64,000 nucleotides of DNA from Methylobacterium sp. J-090. GTDB taxonomy: Bacteria > Pseudomonadota > Alphaproteobacteria > Rhizobiales > Beijerinckiaceae. Below the pieces are notes generated by a model, which made no database searches, was not told the DNA's origin, and saw only the letters and a program-made list of their open reading frames with translations. Position 1 is the first letter of the stretch, and every line of letters starts with the position of its first letter. Location of the stretch: assembly GCF_022829345.1 (NCBI RefSeq), contig NZ_JAKSXV010000106.1:124001-188000 (forward strand). Direction: 5' to 3'. Positions 7,839 through 16,053 of this stretch are shown here, piece after piece. The position numbers and the translations under genes were made by a program.

Positions 7839-8672
7839 CTACTTCAGGCGGGCTGCGGCCCAGGCGATGTGATCGTCCATGAACGTCGAGATGAAGAAGT
7901 ACGAGTGATCGTAGCCCTCGCGCATGTTGAGGGTCAGGGGAATGCCTGCCTTCTGACACGCCTCTTCGAGCAGCCAGGGCCGCAGGCCGTCCTGTAGGAA
8001 GCTGTCGCCGGTGCCCTGATCGACGAGGAATTCCGAGAAGCGGTGGCCGTCCGCGATGAGCAGGGTGGCGTCGTGGGCGCGCCACTTCGATTCGTCGGGT
8101 CCGAGGTATTTCTCGAGGGCCGGCTTCGACCAGCCGGCCGTGGAGGGCTGGGCGATCGGCGCGAAGGCCGAGCAGGACTTGAAGCGGTCGGGGTAGGTCA
8201 GCGCGATGGTCAGCGCCCCGTGGCCGCCCATGGAATGGCCGAAGATGCCCTGGCGGCTCATGTCGGCCGGGAACTCCTTGGCGATGAGGGCGGGCAGCTC
8301 CTCGGTGACGTAGCTCCACATCCGGTAGTTCGTGGCGTAGGGCGCTTGCGTGGCGTCGACGTAGAAGCCCGCACCCGAGCCGAACTGCCAGTTGCCCTCC
8401 TCGTCGGGGATGCCGGAGCCGCGCGGGCTGGTATCGGGCGCGACGATGATCACGCCGTGCTCGGCCGCGGCCTTACGGTACTCGCCCTTGTCCATGACGT
8501 TGGCGTGGGTGCAGGTGAGGCCCGACAGGTACCATAGGACCGGCACCGGGCCGGCCTCGGCCTGGGGCGGCACGAACACCGCGAAAGTCATTGGGCAGCC
8601 GGTGGTCTCGGACTCGTGCTTGTAGACGCCCTGCGTGCCGCCATGGGCGCGGGCCTTCGAGATGGTTTCCAT
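7839..8672 (-). CDS. fghA: S-formylglutathione hydrolase
   Basis: This enzyme hydrolyses S-formylglutathione to formate and glutathione, the last step of glutathione-linked formaldehyde oxidation. The 277-residue protein has an alpha/beta-hydrolase esterase-D fold with nucleophile Ser147 in GHSMGG, Asp223 in the DQGTGDSFL motif and His256 in GYDHSYFF. LSGLTCTHANVM forms the oxyanion region. The length is standard. It lies downstream of the matching dehydrogenase on the same strand, separated by a 161-base spacer filled with a GC-rich repeat. Confidence 0.96.
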   Translation of the reverse strand: METISKARAHGGTQGVYKHESETTGCPMTFAVFVPPQAEAGPVPVLWYLSGLTCTHANVMDKGEYRKAAAEHGVIIVAPDTSPRGSGIPDEEGNWQFGSGAGFYVDATQAPYATNYRMWSYVTEELPALIAKEFPADMSRQGIFGHSMGGHGALTIALTYPDRFKSCSAFAPIAQPSTAGWSKPALEKYLGPDESKWRAHDATLLIADGHRFSEFLVDQGTGDSFLQDGLRPWLLEEACQKAGIPLTLNMREGYDHSYFFISTFMDDHIAWAAARLK

Positions 8673-8697
8673 GTGTGCTCTCCTGCTGGGGGCAAGA

Positions 8698-8815
8698 ATC
8701 GCCCCTCCCCGTTTTGGGGAGGGGTCAGGGGTGGGGGGTGGATGACCCTCGCGCTGCGGAGGCCGGCGGCACCACCCCCACCCTCAATCCCTCCCCGCGC
8801 GGGGGAGGGAGGCAG
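8698..8815. repeat. GC-rich intergenic repeat: two inverted copies, each a hairpin
   Basis: Two related units face each other. The first has a perfect stem cccctcccc/ggggagggg at 8702-8724 followed by a G-rich tail. The second is the same design inverted, with a C-rich run and then a ccctcccc/ggggaggg stem at 8789-8809. Together they could fold as two small hairpins or one long cruciform. Such palindromic intergenic repeats are common in methylobacterial and rhizobial genomes. It lies between the two formaldehyde genes and may weaken or process their shared transcript. Confidence 0.75.
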
Positions 8816-8833
8816 CGTCGGCCAAGACCCGTC

Positions 8834-9970
8834 TCAGTAGACCACTACCGAGCGGATCGACTTGCCCTCGTGCATGAGATCGAAGCCGTGGTTGATGTCT
8901 TCCAGCGGCATGGTGTGGGTGATGAGATCGTCGATATTGATCTTGCCCTCCATGTACCAGTCGACGATCTTCGGCACATCCGTGCGGCCGCGGGCGCCGC
9001 CGAAGGCCGAGCCCTTCCAGACGCGGCCGGTGACGAGCTGGAACGGACGGGTCGCGATCTCCTTGCCGGCCTCGGCCACGCCGATGACGATCGACTCGCC
9101 CCAGCCGCGGTGGCAGCATTCGAGCGCCTGGCGCATCACGTTGACGTTGCCGGTGCAGTCGAACGAGAAGTCGGCGCCGCCGCCGGTCACGTCGAGGATC
9201 GCCTGGACGACGTGATCGTTGCCGACCTCCTTCGGATTGATGAAGTGGGTCATGCCGAACTTGCGGGCCATCTCCTGCTTGTCCGGGTTGATGTCGACGC
9301 CGATGATCTTGTCGGCACCGACCATCCGGGCGGCCTGGAGAACGTTGAGGCCGATGCCGCCGAGGCCGAACACCACCACGTTGGCGCCGGGCCAGACCTT
9401 GGCGGTGTAGATCACCGCGCCGATGCCGGTGGTGACGCCGCAGCCGATGTAGCAGATCTTGTCGAAGGGGGCGTCTTCGCGGATCTTCGCCAGCGCGATG
9501 GCCGGCAGCACCGTGAAGTTCGAGAAGGTCGAGCAGCCCATGTAGTGGAACAGGGAGTTCGAGCCGCCCGGGCTGCCGCCGGTGGAGACGCAGGAGAAGC
9601 GCGAGGTGCCGTCCGGCATCACGCCCTGGCCCTGCGTCGCGCGGATCGCGGTGCAGAGGTTGGTGCGCTGCGACAGGCAGGACTTACAGCTGCGGCATTC
9701 CGGGGTATAGAGCGGGATGACGTGGTCGCCGACCTTCAGGTCGGTCACCCCGGCGCCGACCTCGCGGACGATGCCCGCGCCCTCGTGGCCCAGGATCGCC
9801 GGGAACTTGCCCTCGGAATCGAGGCCCGACAGGGTGTAGGCGTCGGTGTGACAGATGCCGGTGGCCATCAGTTCGACGAGGACTTCGCCGGCCTTGGGGC
9901 CTTCGATGTCGATGGTCTCGATGGTGAGGGGCTTCTTGGCCTCCCACGCCACCGCTGCGCGCGTCTTCAT
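8834..9970 (-). CDS. frmA: S-(hydroxymethyl)glutathione dehydrogenase (class III alcohol dehydrogenase)
   Basis: This zinc enzyme oxidises the spontaneous formaldehyde-glutathione adduct to S-formylglutathione with NAD+. Other names are adhC, hgd, and flhA in methylotrophs (not the flagellar gene). The 378-residue protein has catalytic zinc ligands Cys40, His62 and Cys177, and structural zinc cysteines 92, 95, 98 and 106 in CRSCKSCLSQRTNLC. The nucleotide-binding motif is GLGGIG. A Gly/Ser-rich stretch STGGSPGGSN after TSRFSC looks longer than in most class III enzymes. It is the upstream partner of fghA. Confidence 0.96.
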   Translation of the reverse strand: MKTRAAVAWEAKKPLTIETIDIEGPKAGEVLVELMATGICHTDAYTLSGLDSEGKFPAILGHEGAGIVREVGAGVTDLKVGDHVIPLYTPECRSCKSCLSQRTNLCTAIRATQGQGVMPDGTSRFSCVSTGGSPGGSNSLFHYMGCSTFSNFTVLPAIALAKIREDAPFDKICYIGCGVTTGIGAVIYTAKVWPGANVVVFGLGGIGLNVLQAARMVGADKIIGVDINPDKQEMARKFGMTHFINPKEVGNDHVVQAILDVTGGGADFSFDCTGNVNVMRQALECCHRGWGESIVIGVAEAGKEIATRPFQLVTGRVWKGSAFGGARGRTDVPKIVDWYMEGKINIDDLITHTMPLEDINHGFDLMHEGKSIRSVVVY

Positions 9971-10278
9971 GCGTGTGTTTCTCTTGTTTTGGACGATCAC
10001 GGACGGCGTCGAACTGCCGACTCTTCGGTTCGCGTCATCGTCACGATGGCGATCCGAACGGCCCGAAAATCTGGGTCGTGTGATGATGCTTCTGGCGGGG
10101 ATATGCAACGCCCCGCTGCCGCGGTTTCCCTCGCGCCGGCGGATTTGAGGCTCGCGCGGACGCCCCGCCCTGCCCCGAAGGGCGTGCGGCTGAGCCTCGA
10201 TGCCTCTTAGGGAACGCCCGTTGGGCCGTCTTGCGCAGAGTGGAGAACCGACCGCGATGGGGCGGCGTGTAGGGTCTC
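9971..10278. other. Intergenic region upstream of the formaldehyde dehydrogenase, with a palindrome
   Basis: No gene is supported here. It must hold the promoter of the minus-strand formaldehyde pair. A perfect 13-base palindrome, catcgtcacgatg, lies at 10036-10048, about 66-78 bases ahead of the start codon, and could be an operator. No convincing -35/-10 pair was found. The left side also receives the 3' end of the acyltransferase gene. Confidence 0.4.
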
Positions 10279-11424
10279 CTAACCGGGCCGTGCGACGTAG
10301 GATGTGGCCGACCTGTTCTTCACGAATGTCGCCATGTAGGCACCGACCCGATAGTGGTGCCGCTCGAAGCACAGATAGAAAGCATATGCGAAAACGTGCG
10401 AGACGATGAACGCAACTGCAAGTGCCTCGATGGAGGGAGCGTTGACGATTTGTGTATAGATGACGATGATGATCGTGTTGTGAACCAAGTATAGACTGTA
10501 ACTGTAGCTGGCGACGAACACGACGGGTTTGGAAATGAATTTCCATTCTCCCTTGTTGGCACCCAGGATCATGAAGATTCCGAACAGACACATCGCGATG
10601 AAGGCGATGGTCTGCAGTTCGTAGGTCAATTCCCCGATCTTCAGGATTCGTCCGGCAAAGCCGATGAGCCCGACCAAGGCGAGAATGTAGTATCGTCTCA
10701 CGCCATAATCACGTTTTCTGTTGGTGATGACGAAAATGTATCCAAAGACGGACCCGATCACCCACACCAGGCTAAGACACTGACCGGCATTCGCGAACGA
10801 GCTGTAGATCACCACCGGGACGAAGATCATGATCGGGAAGATGATCAGCGGATTAGAAATCTTTTCTTTGCGTGCTCCGACAAAGAAAGCCAGAGAGAAT
10901 GCGAAGTAGATCCAGTATTCGATCGAGACGGTCCAGAAGGGCTCGGCGGTGTTGTAGGAGTGAATGCGGAAGGAATCGTTGTGCGTGAGGCGCGCCAGGA
11001 TCTGGAATAGTGGATAATCTTCCAGCATCAGCAGGTTCACGATGATCGTTTCGAGCCCCGTGTTCGTGCCGGGCTGCCCCCAATGCCCGACGGAGAACAG
11101 GGAGTTGACGGCAACGGCCAAGGCGATGGCGGGAACGTAGGGCGTGTAGATCCGCGCAGTTCTGTCGATCATGAACGGCACGAGTTGCGGCCCGGGCAGA
11201 TAGATGCGACGGCAGGCCGCAACCGTGATCAGGAATCCCGACAGCAGGAAGAAGACCGTGACGGCCGATATGCCGAGGAAGGAGACGGACTTGATCCTGA
11301 ATATTTCCAGGCCGTGCTCGATCATGACCATCGTCGCCGCAACGGCCCTGAGAAAGTCCAGATAGATCCGCTGCGCTGGCGAGATCTTGTAGGGCGTGTC
11401 CGGAGAAATGTTCAGCAACTTCAA
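10279..11424 (-). CDS. Acyltransferase 3 family membrane protein
   Basis: Proteins of this family move acyl groups, often acetyl, onto surface sugars such as O-antigen, exopolysaccharide or lipo-oligosaccharides. The 381-residue product has about ten hydrophobic helices. An N-terminal YLDFLRAVAATMVMIEHGLE segment carries the conserved Arg and His of the family. VFFLLSGFLIT and PFWTVSIEYWIY are further typical segments. The gene is visibly richer in A/T, and uses AT-ending codons more often, than the flagellar and formaldehyde genes around it, suggesting later acquisition. The substrate cannot be told from sequence. Confidence 0.88.
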   Translation of the reverse strand: MKLLNISPDTPYKISPAQRIYLDFLRAVAATMVMIEHGLEIFRIKSVSFLGISAVTVFFLLSGFLITVAACRRIYLPGPQLVPFMIDRTARIYTPYVPAIALAVAVNSLFSVGHWGQPGTNTGLETIIVNLLMLEDYPLFQILARLTHNDSFRIHSYNTAEPFWTVSIEYWIYFAFSLAFFVGARKEKISNPLIIFPIMIFVPVVIYSSFANAGQCLSLVWVIGSVFGYIFVITNRKRDYGVRRYYILALVGLIGFAGRILKIGELTYELQTIAFIAMCLFGIFMILGANKGEWKFISKPVVFVASYSYSLYLVHNTIIIVIYTQIVNAPSIEALAVAFIVSHVFAYAFYLCFERHHYRVGAYMATFVKNRSATSYVARPG

Positions 11425-11942
11425 TTCTCTTTGACGGCCGTGTGATGTGCTGGCGTCGGGTGGGTCTCAGAGAAAGCGAGGTCTCGCGGCTGCCGCGCGC
11501 GGGATTTTCGGAGGGATGGGGGCTCATTCATCGCTTGGAGGCATGGGTTGCCCGCAGGCCCTCACCGATGGCGCACGGAGCCTCAAAACGCTGAACCATT
11601 TCGGGTTCCCCGCCAAGCAATGATTTCGATCGCATTGAAATCAACGTGGATAACACAGGCTTGGTTTGTCGCGCTCAAACTCAGCAAATCTTTAAGTAGT
11701 CCGACTTTATTCCGTCGGCAAAAGACGGAAACGCTTTAGTGTTCTCTCGAAAATGTGACCCGAGTATCCATCGGCGACGATCGTTTTTCCCCGAGTTTCG
11801 GTCCTGTCGTCGCGGACGGAGCAGCGTGTTTTGTCCGGAACTGATCGGTGGCGAGGGCAGTCGGCCTTCAGGCCCTCTGATGGGGGCGGAACGCGCGCGT
11901 GCCGTCATCGCAACGGGACGCGATGGGCGATCGAGGGTGGTC
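11425..11942. other. AT-richer intergenic region with a hairpin
   Basis: No convincing gene is seen in these 518 bases; short open frames on both strands lack coding character. The part at about 11600-11760 is AT-rich. An inverted repeat ttccgtc/gacggaa with a 7-base loop lies at 11710-11730. It may hold the promoter of the acyltransferase gene and the transcript end of the heparinase-like gene, both read leftward. Confidence 0.4.
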
Positions 11943-14756
11943 TCAGGTCCCCGCAAGCAACCGCGCCACCGCCTCGCTGGCCACGAGCCGGCCGAGATGC
12001 GCTTCGCCCGACGCGTCGGCGGCGAGGATGAGGCCGCCGCAGGCGCCGTCCCGGCCCGCGATGGCGTAGCGCAGGACGCTCGTCGGCTGGAGCGGGCCGG
12101 AGCCGTCCGAGACGAAGCCGCGCAGGGCGCCCGGGTGTTCGCTGCAGCCGATGGCCAGCGACAGGCCGGCGGTCCGGCCCGTCAGCGCCACGGGCACGAG
12201 GGAGAGCCGGGCGCGTGCCGCCTGCGCCACCGCCCGGCGTGGGCCGGCCAGCGCCACGACGATCTCCGGCCCGACATGCACGAGCCCCTCGAAGGTCACC
12301 GGTCTGTCCCCGGCCGTGAACCGGTCGAGGACAGCCAAGCCCGATAGGTCGTCGAGGAGGACGAAGACGCGGATGTGGCCGTAATCCGGACCGTGCACGT
12401 TGGTGCCGATGGCGCGGACCTGGGCCCCGTCGAGGCGGATCGATCCGGCGGCCCACGCCTCGCCGGCCCCCGGCTCGCGCCCGTCGGGCCACGCGACGTT
12501 GTGGCCGTGGGCCGACAGGATGTGGTGCCGCGCCGCGCCCGTCTCGATCTGGCCCGAGCCCCCGGACTCGACGATCCAGCGCACGCCCTCGCTGGCATGG
12601 ACGAAGGAGGTGCAGTCGCGATGGGCCTGACCCGAGAAGCCCTGACTCGAGAAGGTGCAGGCGAAATGCGACCAGCCCCGCCCCGGTGCGTCGGAGCGGG
12701 CCGCGATCATGCCGGTGCCGGACTCGGACCACAGGGGCGGGGTACGCGCCTCGGGGCGCCCGCGCGGGTCGCGGCGCTCGGCCACGAGGGAACTGCCGGA
12801 CCGTGCCATGAGGCGGCCGATCCAGGCCGCCGGATCGCCGCCGGGCGGCGTGTCGCCGAAGGGCGGCAGTCGCCCGCCCGGATCGAGCAGGCGCGCGAGC
12901 CCGGGCAGGGCCTTGGCGACCCGCGCCGCCAGGAGGGGGGCGAGACCGTCCGCATCCAGGCTCTGGGCGAGCACCCGCAGGAGGGTGGCGCATTCGAGGC
13001 GTTGATGGAGGGAGGGGTCCGAGAAGCGCCCCTCGGCGTCGAGCTGGCTCTCCAGGCCGGCGCGGAGCCCTGCTCGTGCAAGGCTGAGCCAATGGGCGGA
13101 GAGCGGCAGGCGCGGCAGGGCGCGGGCGACGCCCATCAGCACCGCCGCCGCCTGGATCTGGTGGAGCGCGCGCCCGAACGTGTTCTGGCCGACGATCTCG
13201 GCCAGGGCGAAGCCGTGGCGCACCACCTCGCCGGTGAGCACCAGGGAGGCGGCGCCGCCGGCCTTGCCCGCCCGCCCGAGGAGGTGGACCAGGGCCTCGG
13301 TCCGGACCGTGAGGGCGGAGGGGTGCAGGGCGAGGCCGTCGGCGGGCGATCCCCACGGATTGGTCCGCGACCACGACAGGGCGAGAGCCAAGGCCGTCGC
13401 CGCACCCCCGGGCGTGCCCGCCAGGGGCACGAGCCAGCCGAGCCCCTGGTACGCGATCCGCCACGCCACCGACCGGAACGGGTCCTCCGTCCAATCGGGC
13501 GCCTCGGGCACGGTCCAGGCCGGGTGTGAGCCGAAGCGCAGCACCCGGTCGAGGCCGGTGCGCGGGGCGCCCTCGCCGCGCTGCAGGCTCCTTGCTGTGG
13601 CCAGGACCTGCGGGATCGCGGCGGCCGCCTCCGGGGTCGGGCACCAGCCGGCGATGGCGGCGGCTGGCAGCCCGAGACGCTCTGCGAGGCGGGCGAGGAA
13701 GTCCGGCGCCTCCAGGGGGTCGTCGCCGCACAGGCTCTCCAGGCGCAGGCGGTCCTCCAGGGCGATCTCGGGCGCCGCGAGCAGTTCCGCCTCCGGGCTT
13801 GCGTCCTCCCAGGTGGCGAAGCCGACCTCGACCCGGTCGGCGCCGGGCACGGGGGCCAGTTCCAGGGTGAAGCGCCGGGCCTGCTGGTGGGCCGACAGGT
13901 CGATGAGGGCGCCGAGCGCCGGCACCGAGATCGTGCCCGGATAGGGCGGTGCCAGCACGGCGCCGTGGGCGTCCCTGTAGACCACCCGCGCCAGGGCCGC
14001 GTGGGCGCCGGGGGTGGCGGTGAAGATCTGCCCGCGCAGGACGAGGCCGCAGCCCGGAACCAGGGCGTGGCCGATCCAGTCCGGCTCCGGCCCGAGGCGG
14101 CGGCGCATTCTTGCAGCGGGGGAATGACCCGGGGCGAGGGACTGCTGCATCTGCGCGAGGCGAACCTGCGCCACCGTGAACGGCCGGGTGTTGCGCCAGG
14201 ACCGAACCGTCACGGTGATCCCGGTGGCCGGCGCGGGCAGCAGGAAGGCGAGGCGGATGATGCCGGCGCGCAGGGGCAGCGCGTCGGCCGGCAGGTAGGC
14301 CGGCCCGGGAATCCAGGTGCCGTGCGGGTCGAGCAGGGTCCGGTCGAGGCCCGGCACGTGATCGAAGTCGAGGCTCGATCCGTCCGGCGCCAGGCAATCG
14401 ATGCCCACGAGGGCGAAATCGAGGGCGCTCACCGCGGCCTCCCCGGCCTCCCAACCGAGGCGGAAGGCGAGGCTGCACCACGCGTCACCGGCGAGATCCG
14501 GAAAGCCGAACACCACCCGCGAGAAGCGGTTCTTCTCCGGAATCCAGTGCTCGTCCTCGCCGGGGCCGATGGTGGCGCCCCCGGCATGGCGGGCGGCCTG
14601 CGGGCGTTGGCCGTCGCGATCGCTCAAGCGGAACGGCCGGGAACGCGGGGCGGGACGGGCATTGGGCGGCTCGATGGTCGGGCGCGGTTGTGCGGAAGGG
14701 CCTTGCCGGCACTGAGGCGCGGCGGGCGAGACTGTCAAGGTGCCGGGGCCGATCAC
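11943..14756 (-). CDS. Large heparinase II/III-like protein
   Basis: A product of about 938 residues. The C-terminal part (roughly 640-930) has the heparinase II/III beta-sandwich pattern, with the conserved GQAHRDCTSFVHASEG segment (His-Asp) followed by WIVESGGSG. Such proteins are polysaccharide lyases or related uronate-polymer enzymes. The N-terminal ~350 residues look like carbohydrate-binding beta domains and the middle is an alpha/alpha-toroid type helical region. No ATG fits the start: a GTG at 14756 is used here, and TTGs at 14777 or 14738 are alternatives. No signal peptide is obvious. It lies back to back with flgB. Confidence 0.72.
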   Translation of the reverse strand: MIGPGTLTVSPAAPQCRQGPSAQPRPTIEPPNARPAPRSRPFRLSDRDGQRPQAARHAGGATIGPGEDEHWIPEKNRFSRVVFGFPDLAGDAWCSLAFRLGWEAGEAAVSALDFALVGIDCLAPDGSSLDFDHVPGLDRTLLDPHGTWIPGPAYLPADALPLRAGIIRLAFLLPAPATGITVTVRSWRNTRPFTVAQVRLAQMQQSLAPGHSPAARMRRRLGPEPDWIGHALVPGCGLVLRGQIFTATPGAHAALARVVYRDAHGAVLAPPYPGTISVPALGALIDLSAHQQARRFTLELAPVPGADRVEVGFATWEDASPEAELLAAPEIALEDRLRLESLCGDDPLEAPDFLARLAERLGLPAAAIAGWCPTPEAAAAIPQVLATARSLQRGEGAPRTGLDRVLRFGSHPAWTVPEAPDWTEDPFRSVAWRIAYQGLGWLVPLAGTPGGAATALALALSWSRTNPWGSPADGLALHPSALTVRTEALVHLLGRAGKAGGAASLVLTGEVVRHGFALAEIVGQNTFGRALHQIQAAAVLMGVARALPRLPLSAHWLSLARAGLRAGLESQLDAEGRFSDPSLHQRLECATLLRVLAQSLDADGLAPLLAARVAKALPGLARLLDPGGRLPPFGDTPPGGDPAAWIGRLMARSGSSLVAERRDPRGRPEARTPPLWSESGTGMIAARSDAPGRGWSHFACTFSSQGFSGQAHRDCTSFVHASEGVRWIVESGGSGQIETGAARHHILSAHGHNVAWPDGREPGAGEAWAAGSIRLDGAQVRAIGTNVHGPDYGHIRVFVLLDDLSGLAVLDRFTAGDRPVTFEGLVHVGPEIVVALAGPRRAVAQAARARLSLVPVALTGRTAGLSLAIGCSEHPGALRGFVSDGSGPLQPTSVLRYAIAGRDGACGGLILAADASGEAHLGRLVASEAVARLLAGT

Positions 14757-14823
14757 GCTTGCGTCAGCCTGGGACAAGATTGGTTCCCTAGGAACCGAGC
14801 ATGGACCGAAACCGGAGCGCAGG

Positions 14824-15207
14824 GTGACTGGCGTCTATCTCTTCGATCTCGCCTCGCAGCAGGCGCGCTACCTCGGCGTGCGGCAGGCGACCATCGCCAG
14901 CAACGTGGCGAACGCCAACACGCCCGACTACAAGGCGCGCGACGTGGTGCCCTTCGCCGACGTGATGGCCCGCACCGGCGCCGCCGGCCTCGCGATGACG
15001 GCGAGCGCCCATGTCGCCTCCGAAGAAGGCCGCATCCCGACGAAGCCCGTCACGGCGGCCGACGCCTGGGACGCCCTGACCACCTCGAGTTCCGTGAGCC
15101 TGGAGCAGGAGATGCTCAAGGCCGGCGAGGTCAGCCGCGACCACAGTCTCAACATGGGCATCGTGAAGGCGTTCGACCGGATGCTCAAGGCGGCGGTGAA
15201 GAGCTGA
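14824..15207 (+). CDS. flgB: Flagellar proximal rod protein FlgB
   Basis: The 127-residue rod protein has the rod/hook N-terminal motif RQATIASNVANANTPDYKAR at about 18-37 and a C-terminal helix ending GIVKAFDRMLKAAVKS. Start is a GTG at 14824, matching the normal family N-terminus (V/L-Y-L-F-D-L-A-S). The in-frame upstream extension overlaps the start region of the minus-strand heparinase-like gene and is rejected. The stop and the flgC ATG share one base. It is the first gene of the long plus-strand rod, ring, export and motor run. Confidence 0.93.
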   Translation: MTGVYLFDLASQQARYLGVRQATIASNVANANTPDYKARDVVPFADVMARTGAAGLAMTASAHVASEEGRIPTKPVTAADAWDALTTSSSVSLEQEMLKAGEVSRDHSLNMGIVKAFDRMLKAAVKS

Positions 15208-15623
15208 TGATCGATCCGCTCGCCGCCTCGACCCGTTTCGCCAGCGCCGGCATGGAGGCGCAGTCCCTGCGCCTGCGCATCGCCGCCGAGAACGTCGCCA
15301 ACAGCCAGTCCGTGGGCGATTCCCCCGGCGCCGATCCCTATTCGCGCAAGACCGTGAGCTTCTCCGCCGCCCTGGACCGGGCCGCCGGCGGCGCCAGCGT
15401 CAAGCTGCGTGCCATCGGCACCGACAACGCCCCGTTCCGCATCGAGCGCGACCCCGGCAGTCCGGCGGCGGATGCCGAGGGCAACGTCAAGCTGCCCAAC
15501 GTCAACACGCTGATCGAGATGGCCGACATTCGCGAGGCCAACCGCTCCTACGAAGCCAACGTGCAGGTGATCAAGCAGGCCCGCGCCATGGTCTCCAGCA
15601 TTATCGACCTCCTGAGAACGTGA
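15207..15623 (+). CDS. flgC: Flagellar proximal rod protein FlgC
   Basis: A 138-residue axial rod protein with the N-terminal flg_bb_rod helix RLRIAAENVANSQSVGDSPG and the typical DPYSRKTV block. The C-terminal helix is TLIEMADIREANRSYEANVQ. It assembles above the MS ring with FlgB, FliE and FlgG. The start overlaps the flgB stop (TGATG). Confidence 0.95.
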   Translation: MIDPLAASTRFASAGMEAQSLRLRIAAENVANSQSVGDSPGADPYSRKTVSFSAALDRAAGGASVKLRAIGTDNAPFRIERDPGSPAADAEGNVKLPNVNTLIEMADIREANRSYEANVQVIKQARAMVSSIIDLLRT

Positions 15624-15633
15624 GACCCCGCCG

Positions 15634-15984
15634 ATGATCGACGCCCTCGCCTCGCTGTCGGCCTTCGACAGGGCCGCCGGCCTCTCCGGCCCCAGCGCCG
15701 CCGCCCCCTTGCGGCCGGCGAGCTTCGCCACACTGCCGACGGCGTCCACGGGCGGCGCGCTGCCGGGCGCCGATTTCGGCGACGTCATGGCCCAGCTCGC
15801 CGCCGGGGTGCGGACCTCGCTCCGCACCGGCGAGGCCACCGCCATCTCGGGGATCCAGGGCAAGGCCTCGACGCAGCAGGTGGTGGAGGCGGTGATGTCC
15901 GCCGAGCAGAGCCTACAGACTGCCATCGCCGTGCGCGACAAAGTGGTCGCCGCCTACCTCGAACTCAGCCGCATGCCGATCTGA
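15634..15984 (+). CDS. fliE: Flagellar basal-body protein FliE
   Basis: The 116-residue protein links the MS ring to the rod. Its C-terminal half has the FliE signature: EATAISGIQGKASTQQVVEA followed by VMSAEQSLQTAIAVRDKVVAAYLELSRMPI, normally the most conserved part. The N-terminal ~45 residues are low-complexity. It follows flgC by 10 bases and precedes flgG, the usual flgBC-fliE-flgG order of rhizobia. Confidence 0.94.
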   Translation: MIDALASLSAFDRAAGLSGPSAAAPLRPASFATLPTASTGGALPGADFGDVMAQLAAGVRTSLRTGEATAISGIQGKASTQQVVEAVMSAEQSLQTAIAVRDKVVAAYLELSRMPI

Positions 15985-16053
15985 GTCTCCCTCGGCCTTT
16001 TTCGAAGACCGGTTCCCACTGTTCGGGCTGACGCTCGAAGGACTCTGAAAGCC

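Noticed and set aside
8698..8815. CRISPR-like repeats
   Set aside because: Only two inverted hairpin units without regular spacers; a palindromic intergenic repeat fits better. No CRISPR array was found anywhere in the window.
8591..10210. Long plus-strand open frame opposite the formaldehyde dehydrogenase
   Set aside because: It is the antisense of a well-supported enzyme and shows no domain.
11548..11739. Small plus-strand open frame in the AT-richer gap
   Set aside because: No ribosome-binding site or recognisable features; codon use not convincing.
10279..11942. Complete mobile element around the acyltransferase gene
   Set aside because: No transposase, integrase, terminal repeats or target duplications were seen; only base composition suggests transfer.
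11905..14481. Second minus-strand open frame within the heparinase-like gene
   Set aside because: Arg/Pro/Gly-rich shadow; the chosen frame carries the lyase motifs.
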